Below are positions 6,355 through 12,164 of a stretch of 12,559 nt of DNA, piece after piece. The stretch comes from an uncultured Bacilli bacterium (GTDB taxonomy: Bacteria > Bacillota_I > Bacilli_A > RF39 > UBA660), in the NCBI GenBank assembly GCA_949879835.1, contig CATLBU010000019.1, positions 1-12,559 on the forward strand. Direction: 5' to 3'. The first letter of the stretch is position 1. Every line of letters begins with the position of its first letter. A program made the position numbers and the translations under genes. Below the pieces are notes generated by a model. It was not told the origin of the DNA. It worked only from the letters and a program-made list of their open reading frames with translations, and ran no database searches.

Positions 6355-8111
6355 ACTTAAAAGATTTATATATTGACTTTTTTATTAGTAAAGGACATAA
6401 ACAGATTCCAAGTGCACCTATCGTTCCAGAAAATGATCCATCCGTTTTATTTAATACCGCTGGAATGCAGCCACTAATTCCTTATTTAATGGGTGAAAAA
6501 CATCCTTATGGAACAAGACTATGTGATTATCAAAAGTGTTTAAGAACCAATGATTTAGAAGAAGTTGGTGACAAAACCCATCATACCTTTTTTGAAATGT
6601 TAGGAAATTGGAGTTTAGGGGATTATTTTAAAGAAGAAAGCATTTCCTATAGTTTTGAATTTTTAACTAAAATATTAAAAATACCAGTAGAAAGACTAGC
6701 GATTACCGTATTTGAAGGAGATAAAGATATTCCAAGGGATGAAACATCTGCATTGATGTGGAAAAAATTAGGAATATCCGAGAAAAAAATAGCTTATTTA
6801 GGAAAAGAAGACAATTTTTGGATAGCAGGAGAAATAGGACCTTGTGGTGGAGATACAGAAATTTTTTATTTTCGCAGTAACGATTCAGTTCCTGATTATT
6901 TTGATCCATCTGATGATCGTTGGGTAGAGATATGGAATAATGTTTTTATGGAATTTTATAAAGACAAGGATGGAAAAATAACAGAACTTTCAAAGAAAAA
7001 CGTTGATACTGGAATGGGATTAGAGCGAGTAGTTGCTGTTTTGGAAGGAAAAGACGATAACTATGAAACAAGCATTTGGAAAGATATTATAGGCTTAATC
7101 GAACAACTTTCTAATACTTCCTATAAAGAACAACCCACCAGTATGAGAATTATAGCTGATCATATTCGTACTGCAGTATTTGTCAGTGCAGATCCAGCAG
7201 GAATCAAACCCTCTAATACCGATCAGGGATATATTTTAAGAAGATTAATTCGAAGAGCAATTCGCCATGCGAAAAAATTAGGAATCGATGTAAATTCGAA
7301 CTGGGAAGTACAAATCGCACATTTGGTAATTAAACAATATAAAAAATACTATTCTGAATTAGAAGAGAATCAACAAGTTGTATTAGATGTACTAGAATCA
7401 GAAAAGAGAAAATTTGGAAGGACACTAGAAAAAGGGCTTCGAGAATTTGAAAAGCTAACCAAAAAACTTACCAATCAAAAAATTGATAAAGATTTGGCTT
7501 TTAAATTATATGATACTTATGGATTTCCAATTGAATTAACAGTTGAACTTGCCAAAGAACAGAATATTGAAGTAGATGTAGAAGGATATCATGAAAAATT
7601 TAAAGCACATCAAGAATTATCTAGACAAGGTGCAAAAGAAAAATTCAAAGGTGGTTTAGCTAGTACTGGTGAGATAGAAACAAAATATCATACCGCAACA
7701 CATCTTTTGAATGCCGCATTAAAAAGAGTCGTCAATAAAGATATTCATCAAAAAGGAAGTAATATTACAAGTGAAAGAATGCGTTTTGATTTTTCCTGTG
7801 ATCACAAATTAACAGAAGAAGAAAAAAAGCAAGTAGAAAACCTTGTTAATGAATGGATAGAAAAGGGACTTCCTGTCATAAAAACAGAAATGGATAAACA
7901 AACAGCCATTGCTTCTGGAGCTGAATGCATGTTTATAGAACGTTATCCAGATATTGTAACGGTTTATAGTATCGGAGACATCTCTAAAGAATTATGTGGT
8001 GGACCTCATGTTGCTAATACTAAAGAACTTGGTCATTTTAAGATAAAAAAAGAAGAAGCAAGTAGCGCTGGTGTTAGAAGAATCAAAGCAATATTAGAAG
8101 AAACAAAATAA
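6351..8111 (+). CDS. alaS: alanyl-tRNA synthetase, short form lacking the beta-barrel and C-Ala domain
   Basis: AlaRS charges tRNA-Ala with alanine in the cytoplasm. The 586 residues compare with about 870 in the usual bacterial enzyme. The class II catalytic domain is intact: FNTAGMQPL (34-42), THHTFFEMLGNWSLGDYF (76-93), EIWNNVFMEF (193-202), VDTGMGLER (218-226), followed by the tRNA-recognition helices including IIADHIRTA (267-275) and SNTDQGYILRRLIRRAIRH (288-306). The editing core follows directly, with HTATH (447-451) and CGGPH (549-553), the four zinc/editing positions. Missing are the roughly 100-residue beta-barrel with its ESGGQ-type loop that usually separates the two parts, and the whole C-Ala domain. 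The end at SSAGVRRIKAILEETK is a natural domain end, so this is not a truncation. AGGAGAGGTG (6336-6345) supports the start. The shape recalls AlaRS of Patescibacteria (from memory). Confidence 0.93.
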   Translation: MNLKDLYIDFFISKGHKQIPSAPIVPENDPSVLFNTAGMQPLIPYLMGEKHPYGTRLCDYQKCLRTNDLEEVGDKTHHTFFEMLGNWSLGDYFKEESISYSFEFLTKILKIPVERLAITVFEGDKDIPRDETSALMWKKLGISEKKIAYLGKEDNFWIAGEIGPCGGDTEIFYFRSNDSVPDYFDPSDDRWVEIWNNVFMEFYKDKDGKITELSKKNVDTGMGLERVVAVLEGKDDNYETSIWKDIIGLIEQLSNTSYKEQPTSMRIIADHIRTAVFVSADPAGIKPSNTDQGYILRRLIRRAIRHAKKLGIDVNSNWEVQIAHLVIKQYKKYYSELEENQQVVLDVLESEKRKFGRTLEKGLREFEKLTKKLTNQKIDKDLAFKLYDTYGFPIELTVELAKEQNIEVDVEGYHEKFKAHQELSRQGAKEKFKGGLASTGEIETKYHTATHLLNAALKRVVNKDIHQKGSNITSERMRFDFSCDHKLTEEEKKQVENLVNEWIEKGLPVIKTEMDKQTAIASGAECMFIERYPDIVTVYSIGDISKELCGGPHVANTKELGHFKIKKEEASSAGVRRIKAILEETK

Positions 8112-8125
8112 AATTTTGTTTTTTT
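8101..8125 (+). terminator. AT-rich terminator of the kinase-alaS unit
   Basis: AAACAAAAT (8101-8109) pairs perfectly with ATTTTGTTT (8113-8121) around a three-base loop and runs into a T tract. The stem overlaps the alaS stop codon and contains only two G-C pairs, so its efficiency is uncertain. Confidence 0.6.
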
Positions 8126-8157
8126 TGACAATATTTTTATCTTTCTTTTTTTATAAT
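8125..8157 (+). promoter_or_regulatory. weak candidate promoter of the SirA-like gene
   Basis: A perfect TTGACA (8125-8130) and a perfect TATAAT (8152-8157) flank a 21-base spacer, longer than the 16-18 usually favoured. The -35 overlaps the end of the alaS terminator T tract. A start near 8164 would leave a leader of only about nine bases before the ATG at 8173. Confidence 0.35.
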
Positions 8158-8172
8158 AAGCATGGTGATATT

Positions 8173-8586
8173 ATGCGCAAATACTATTTATTCATTATCA
8201 ACAATGATTACTATAAAAACTATAAAAAAAATTCAAAGGTATTATATAATACATTATATAATTTATATACATTAGATAAAAAGAATTTTACATATGGAAT
8301 TTCTCTTTATAATAGCGTTTGCCAAATAGTAAGTAAAAACTTGCTAATTCATTATATTCAAAGAAAATATCATCATAAAAATAAAACCAGTAATCTTATT
8401 CGATTACTATCACAAACAGAGACAACCATCGTTCAAATCAATTATTCTTGTATTGTTATTGTATCCAATATCAATATGCCAGAGGTGTTCAAAACTTTTT
8501 ATATCTATCACAAAAAAATATTTGTATGTGATTTCCAAAATGAAGATTATTTTTGGTTATCAGATCAAATTCAAAAAGTAAGATAA
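8173..8586 (+). CDS. SirA-like protein (possible inhibitor of replication initiation)
   Basis: The 137-residue basic protein begins MRKYYLFIINNDYYKNY and ends with KIFVCDFQNEDYFWLSDQIQ (115-134). In between lies a segment that alternates polar and hydrophobic residues (YSCIVIVSN, 91-99). The opening YY-F/Y-I pattern, the length, and the closing D-F-x(5)-W-L pattern match the Bacillus SirA family, which binds the N-terminal domain of DnaA and blocks replication initiation during sporulation. The middle is poorly conserved, so the call is moderate. I use the ATG at 8173, preceded by GGTGAT (8164-8169); an upstream in-frame ATG at 8116 would add a hydrophobic extension encoded by the alaS terminator and promoter region. 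It is flanked by ylbD-like genes, another sporulation-era remnant. Whether this organism sporulates cannot be told from the window. Confidence 0.6.
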   Translation: MRKYYLFIINNDYYKNYKKNSKVLYNTLYNLYTLDKKNFTYGISLYNSVCQIVSKNLLIHYIQRKYHHKNKTSNLIRLLSQTETTIVQINYSCIVIVSNINMPEVFKTFYIYHKKIFVCDFQNEDYFWLSDQIQKVR

Positions 8587-8592
8587 ATTCTT

Positions 8593-8623
8593 TTGTGAAC
8601 TTTGTTTTTAAATTACATATAAT
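8593..8623 (+). promoter_or_regulatory. candidate promoter of ylbD-ylbE
   Basis: TATAAT (8618-8623) is clear; the best -35 is TTGTGA (8593-8598) with a 19-base spacer. The predicted start would fall on or just before AGGTGG (8629-8634), giving a very short leader ahead of the ATG at 8639. Transcription may also read through from the SirA-like gene, since no terminator is seen between them. Confidence 0.45.
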
Positions 8624-8638
8624 ACTATAGGTGGTTAT

Positions 8639-9010
8639 ATGAGTAAATTGACTAGTTTTAAAGAATTTGTAAAAAAGAATCCAAAATTATTAAAGCCCGT
8701 AAAAGAGGGAAAAATGACTTGGCAAAAATACTATGAAATGTATGATTTATATGGAGAGGATCATGAAGTTTGGAAAGACTATATAGGACAAAAAGAAGTA
8801 GTAGAGGCAGCTGGAACAGCCGCAACAACAGCGTCTATTACAGATTTTTTGGGCTGGTTTAAAAATGTGGATTTAGATGGACTTCAGGAGGGGATTAATA
8901 GCGTTAGTAGAGTAATTGGAGTATTACAAGACTTTGGAACGAAAGATTCAACCACTAATGCGAAATCAGAATATAAGCCAAGACCTCTCTATAAACACTT
9001 TGAGGATTAA
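8639..9010 (+). CDS. ylbD: YlbD-like protein (putative spore coat family)
   Basis: This 123-residue protein has the hallmark N-terminal pattern of the YlbD family: FKEFVKKNPKLLKPVKEGKM (7-26), then TWQKYYEMYDLYGEDHEVWKDY (27-48). A helical, Ala/Thr-rich centre and a polar tail (about 100-123) follow. In Bacillus YlbD is catalogued as a putative spore coat protein, but its molecular role is not established. The start is supported by AGGTGG four bases upstream. Its stop overlaps the ylbE start by one base (TAATG), and rsmD follows, which reproduces the Bacillus ylbD-ylbE-ylbH order without ylbF and ylbG. Conservation of the pair in a genome that may not sporulate suggests a vegetative role; that is inference. 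Confidence 0.82.
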   Translation: MSKLTSFKEFVKKNPKLLKPVKEGKMTWQKYYEMYDLYGEDHEVWKDYIGQKEVVEAAGTAATTASITDFLGWFKNVDLDGLQEGINSVSRVIGVLQDFGTKDSTTNAKSEYKPRPLYKHFED

Positions 9011-9231
9011 TGACACTAGAGACACAATTTAAAATCAAAAATAATCCAAATTATATTCGCTATCTTCATGAGAATTCCTATTGGTATAAACTATTAAATA
9101 GAAACCCTAAATTATTTTCACAATTTGAAGAGGAAGTTAAAACAACCTATAAATTAAGAGCCAGTGATAAATTTGAAAAAGCAATCCAAACAATGGAATT
9201 GATTCAAAATCTTTTTTCAACTTTCCAATAA
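9010..9231 (+). CDS. ylbE: YlbE-like small protein
   Basis: The 73-residue product matches the Bacillus YlbE family in length and pattern: N-terminal LETQFKIKNNPNYIRYLHEN, then YWYKLLNRNPKLFSQFEEE (24-42), which corresponds to the family's P-x-WYR-L-x-R-x-P core, and a C-terminal amphipathic helix KFEKAIQTMELIQNLFSTF (54-72). No catalytic residues or membrane segment are visible, and the family has no established function. Translation is coupled to ylbD by a one-base stop/start overlap, with GAGGA (9002-9006) just upstream. The tight coupling suggests the two products act together, possibly as a complex. Confidence 0.8.
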   Translation: MTLETQFKIKNNPNYIRYLHENSYWYKLLNRNPKLFSQFEEEVKTTYKLRASDKFEKAIQTMELIQNLFSTFQ

Positions 9232-9242
9232 TGTGGTAAAAT
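9215..9242 (+). promoter_or_regulatory. candidate extended -10 promoter of rsmD
   Basis: TAAAAT (9237-9242) is preceded by TG at 9234-9235, and a poor -35 TTTCAA (9215-9220) lies 16 bases upstream inside the end of ylbE. It would start transcription near 9249, just before the rsmD ribosome binding site. Read-through from ylbE is the alternative. Confidence 0.35.
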
Positions 9243-9264
9243 AGAAAAAAGAGGAAATGATAGT

Positions 9265-9795
9265 ATGCGTGTTATAAGTGGAAAATATAAAGGCAAAAAG
9301 CTAGAAGGTTTTGATATTGATGGAACTAGACCAACAATGGATCGAATCAAAGAATCTATCTTTGGAATCATTCAAAATCACATTCAGGATTCTATTTGTT
9401 TAGACTTATTTGCAGGAAGTGGTTCTTTAGGAATAGAAGCAATTAGTAATGGAGCAAAAACCTGTTATTTTGTTGATAGTAATCCTAAAATTTTGCCAAT
9501 TTTAGAAAAAAACTTAAGAAATATAGAAAATACTAGTTTAATAAAAAAAGACTTTCAACAAGCATTAGAATTTTTTAAAGAGCAAAAAATTCAATTTGAT
9601 CTGATATTTTTAGATCCGCCATATTCTAATCATTTGATTAATCCAACTCTGAACTATATTCAAAAATATCATTTATTAAAGGAACATGGAATGATTATCT
9701 GTGAATATGAAACAGAGGAAGTTAATTGCTTAGATTACAAAATTATAAAAGAAAAAAAATACGGAAATAAATTTATAAAAATATATGAAAAATAA
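9265..9795 (+). CDS. rsmD: 16S rRNA (guanine966-N2)-methyltransferase RsmD
   Basis: RsmD (YlbH in Bacillus) methylates N2 of G966 in 16S rRNA using S-adenosylmethionine during 30S assembly. The 176-residue product is of typical length and shows MRVISGKYKGKKL (1-13), TRPTMDRIKESIFGI (21-35), the SAM-binding motif I LDLFAGSGSLGIEAISNGA (46-64), acidic motif II FVDSNP (69-74) and the N6/N2 methyltransferase motif IV FLDPPY (115-120). The ATG follows AGAGGAA (9250-9256). It lies 33 bases after ylbE, consistent with the Bacillus ylb cluster, but coaD, which usually comes next there, is replaced by an unrelated gene. A terminator overlaps its stop codon. Confidence 0.95.
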   Translation: MRVISGKYKGKKLEGFDIDGTRPTMDRIKESIFGIIQNHIQDSICLDLFAGSGSLGIEAISNGAKTCYFVDSNPKILPILEKNLRNIENTSLIKKDFQQALEFFKEQKIQFDLIFLDPPYSNHLINPTLNYIQKYHLLKEHGMIICEYETEEVNCLDYKIIKEKKYGNKFIKIYEK

Positions 9796-9809
9796 ACATA
9801 TATTTTTTT
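9777..9809 (+). terminator. AT-only terminator of rsmD
   Basis: AAAAATATATG (9777-9787) and CATATATTTTT (9797-9807) form a perfect 11-bp stem around a nine-base A-rich loop, followed by more T's. The stop codon of rsmD lies in the loop. The stem has a single G-C pair, so its strength depends on length rather than GC content. Confidence 0.65.
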
Positions 9810-9820
9810 GTTTGGTTTAT

Positions 9821-9849
9821 TTGACATTCCTGATATAAAACTATATAAT
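9821..9849 (+). promoter_or_regulatory. consensus SigA promoter of the 158-aa gene
   Basis: TTGACA (9821-9826), a 17-base spacer and TATAAT (9844-9849) match the consensus at all twelve positions. It is the best promoter in the window and starts 11 bases after the rsmD terminator T run, so the downstream gene is an independent, probably strongly expressed transcript. Confidence 0.88.
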
Positions 9850-9875
9850 AGGACATAATTTTAAGGGGGAATATC

Positions 9876-10352
9876 GTGACATATTTAGATGAGAAAGAAA
9901 CAGAAATTACCATAATTGAAAGTTTAAATATTATTAATAGTATACAAAATCAATTAAAAGAGATGAATCAAGAAATGAACACGGATGTTTCATTTGATTT
10001 ACAAAATCAAATCAAAGTATTAGATGTTTATAACACATGTAAAAAAGAACTAAGAAAAAGAAAAGAAGAAAATGATTTTACCAAAATAGCTAGTCTATGT
10101 AATGCCTTGTTTATCTTTCCTGTTATCAGTAATAAAAGAAGAAACCAAGAATTAATAATACGTGTATTATTAGATATGACCTCAAAGGTAGATCAGGAAA
10201 TTTATATTGAGAATTGTGATGAAATTTTAAAAAATAATATTGTAAAAGAGATTGTAAAAATCTATCATAATCCTCGTAGAAATCCATATCCATTAGGTAT
10301 GCATTTATTCAAATTATATACAAAAAATATTTCACAGAAAAAACAAAAATAG
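9876..10352 (+). CDS. unrecognised 158-residue helical protein
   Basis: I do not recognise this family. The product is charged and Lys/Glu/Asn-rich, with no signal peptide or membrane segment. The first half (about 6-70) looks like long helices with regular hydrophobic spacing (IIESLNIINSIQNQLKEM, then QIKVLDVYNTCKKELRKRKEE). A central hydrophobic segment, ASLCNALFIFPVI (72-84), and a C-terminal KIYHNPRRNPYPLGMHLFKLY follow; the latter is the most motif-like part. It starts at GTG 9876, supported by AAGGGGGA (9863-9870). It has its own consensus promoter and a terminator that doubles as the promoter region of the RNase J gene. It lies where coaD or ylbF-type genes occur in Bacillus, but I see no likeness to either. 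A cytoplasmic helical-bundle or adaptor protein is a guess only. Confidence 0.75.
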   Translation: MTYLDEKETEITIIESLNIINSIQNQLKEMNQEMNTDVSFDLQNQIKVLDVYNTCKKELRKRKEENDFTKIASLCNALFIFPVISNKRRNQELIIRVLLDMTSKVDQEIYIENCDEILKNNIVKEIVKIYHNPRRNPYPLGMHLFKLYTKNISQKKQK

Positions 10353-10378
10353 ACTAATTTGTTATTTTTTGATATAAT
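10350..10378 (+). promoter_or_regulatory. promoter of the RNase J gene embedded in the terminator
   Basis: TATAAT (10373-10378) carries an extended TG (10370-10371); TAGACT (10350-10355) lies exactly 17 bases upstream and matches the -35 consensus at four of six positions. The predicted start near 10385 lies in the 3' arm of the terminator, so transcripts from here cannot form that hairpin. Confidence 0.65.
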
Positions 10379-10393
10379 GAATTAGTCTTTTTC
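10351..10393 (+). terminator. terminator of the 158-aa gene with a promoter in its stem-loop
   Basis: AGACTAATT (10351-10359) pairs perfectly with AATTAGTCT (10380-10388) across a 20-base loop, followed by a T run (to 10392). The hairpin begins inside the gene's TAG stop codon. Its loop holds the -10 box of the next gene. Confidence 0.75.
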
Positions 10394-10423
10394 ATATCAA
10401 AGTTTAAAAGAAAGGAGTAACTT

Positions 10424-12070
10424 ATGAGTAAAATTAATATTTTTAGTCTAGGTGGACTAAATGAAAACGGAAAAAATATGTATGTAGTGGAAGTAGATCA
10501 AGAAATTTATATATTAGATGCGGGATTAAAATATGCGGATGATCGTATGCTTGGAGTAGACTACATCATTCCAAATTTTGATTATATCAAAGAGAATATT
10601 AAAAAAATCAAGGGATTATTTATTACTCATGGACATGATAGTCAAATGGGAGCAATTCCAGATATTTTAAAAGAGGTTCCAAATTTAGAAATCTATGGAA
10701 CAGACTTTACAATTGAAATTATTAAAAAGGAATTAGAAGATGAGGGAATGGTTAGTAAACACTTAAATGTTATTCGACCAAATCGCAGTATTCGATTCCA
10801 TAACACGAGTGTTTTTCCAATCGCCTTAACGCACTCTGTTCCAGGAAATGTTGGTTATGTTATTAATACCAAGGATGGGGCAATTGTATATACAGGAAAT
10901 TTTGTATTTGATCAAACTGTAACAAGTCCTTATCAAACTGATATTGGCAAACTTGCTTATGTGGGAAAGCAAGGGGTATTATGTTTAATGAGCGAATCAT
11001 TATATGCAGATAAACCTGGTTTTACCACACCAAATAATCGTATTGCAAAAATAGTAAGAGAAACGTTAGATAAAGCAGAAGGAAGAGTTCTATTTAATAT
11101 TTCAAACGCTCAGTTTTATCGAATTCAAGAACTTTTTAATGAATTAATGCTTACAGATCGTAAAGTTGTAATCATGGGGAAAAAGCTTGAAAATATGATT
11201 AATAAAGCTATTGACTTAAAATATTTGGAATTTGATAAAAAACGAGTTTATAATATTAATCATACAAATGATAAAGATGTGGTTGTATTAATCTCTGATG
11301 AAAGAGAAAAACCATTTTCTAATATCAGTCGTATTGTAAAAGGGTATGATAAATTTATAAAAATAAAAGAACAAGATACTGTTGTTTTTGCTGCTCCAAT
11401 TTATGATGGAATGGAAAAAAGTTCTACTAGAATTTTTGATGCAATTGCGAAAATTGGGGCCAATCTCGTTATTGTAAACTCTCAAAAGTATTTATGTCAT
11501 CACGCTTCTAATGAAGATTTGATGATGATGTTAAATTTAATGAATCCAAAATATTATTTTCCAGTAATAGGAGAATATCGTCACCAAGTTGCCAATGCCA
11601 ATGCAGCTAAAAGAATAGGCATGAATGAAAAAAATATATTGTTGAAGTTAAATGGAGATATTGTCACATTTAAAAATGGAAAATTAGAAGATAAAGGAAA
11701 TAAAATAAAAATTGATGATATTTTGGTAGATGGAAAAACGATTGGGGATATTGGAGAATTGGTATTAAAAGATCGTGAACTGTTAAGTGAAAATGGAATT
11801 GTTATTGTGAGCGCGACAATTGAACGTTCTACTAAAAATATATTAGCTGGGCCTGAAATCCTAACCAGAGGATTTATTTATGTAAAAGACAATATCGATT
11901 TAATTAAAGAAGCAGAAAAAATATCATTAGAAATTATCAAAGAAAATATTAAACCAAAATTTGTGGACTTTAATAAAATTAAAACGGGAATTCGTGATAA
12001 ATTAGGAAAATATTTATATAAAGAGACAGAATGTAAACCGATGATATTAATTGTAATTCAAGAAGTGTAG
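10424..12070 (+). CDS. rnjB: RNase J-family protein with degraded active site (J2-like)
   Basis: RNase J proteins are metallo-beta-lactamase/beta-CASP ribonucleases of the Firmicute RNA degradosome. This 548-residue protein has the full layout: lactamase core with THGH (68-71), beta-CASP region (about 195-345), return to the lactamase core with LCHHASNEDL (357-366), and a C-terminal domain containing GPEILTRGFIYV (476-487). The catalytic HxHxDH reads H69-G-H71-D-S73-Q74, so the last two ligands are replaced. The TGDFK aspartate is N159 and the HGEYR histidine is I382; H137 and H360 remain. Bacillus RNase J2, the weakly active partner of J1, is altered at three of these four positions, so a non-catalytic J2-type subunit is likely. 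An active J1 should exist elsewhere. The ATG at 10424 follows AAAGGAG, and a terminator overlaps the stop. Confidence 0.9.
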   Translation: MSKINIFSLGGLNENGKNMYVVEVDQEIYILDAGLKYADDRMLGVDYIIPNFDYIKENIKKIKGLFITHGHDSQMGAIPDILKEVPNLEIYGTDFTIEIIKKELEDEGMVSKHLNVIRPNRSIRFHNTSVFPIALTHSVPGNVGYVINTKDGAIVYTGNFVFDQTVTSPYQTDIGKLAYVGKQGVLCLMSESLYADKPGFTTPNNRIAKIVRETLDKAEGRVLFNISNAQFYRIQELFNELMLTDRKVVIMGKKLENMINKAIDLKYLEFDKKRVYNINHTNDKDVVVLISDEREKPFSNISRIVKGYDKFIKIKEQDTVVFAAPIYDGMEKSSTRIFDAIAKIGANLVIVNSQKYLCHHASNEDLMMMLNLMNPKYYFPVIGEYRHQVANANAAKRIGMNEKNILLKLNGDIVTFKNGKLEDKGNKIKIDDILVDGKTIGDIGELVLKDRELLSENGIVIVSATIERSTKNILAGPEILTRGFIYVKDNIDLIKEAEKISLEIIKENIKPKFVDFNKIKTGIRDKLGKYLYKETECKPMILIVIQEV

Positions 12071-12083
12071 CTGCTTCTTTTTT
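12060..12083 (+). terminator. terminator of the RNase J gene
   Basis: AAGAAG (12060-12065) pairs with CTTCTT (12074-12079); two G-U pairs extend the stem to a UAGC loop that contains the stop codon, and a T run follows. Confidence 0.78.
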
Positions 12084-12110
12084 ATATTTTGATTTTCAAT
12101 ATAGAAAATG

Positions 12111-12138
12111 TTGACAAAAAATTTTTTCGTGATATTAT
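12111..12138 (+). promoter_or_regulatory. SigA promoter of the repeat-protein gene
   Basis: TTGACA (12111-12116) and TATTAT (12133-12138) are 16 bases apart, with an extended TG at 12130-12131. A start near 12145 leaves a leader of about 20 bases with AGAGGA (12153-12158). Confidence 0.8.
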
Positions 12139-12164
12139 ATGAAAAAACGAAAAGAGGAATTATT

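Noticed and set aside
8116..8172. 19-residue hydrophobic N-terminal extension of the SirA-like protein, resembling a signal peptide
   Set aside because: The stretch is encoded by the T-rich terminator and promoter region and has no ribosome binding site; SirA-type proteins begin at the YY motif.
12124..12153. TTTTCG...CGAAAA inverted repeat flanking the -10 box of the repeat-protein gene
   Set aside because: Arms are only six bases, in very A/T-rich sequence, and no conservation evidence is available; not listed as an operator.
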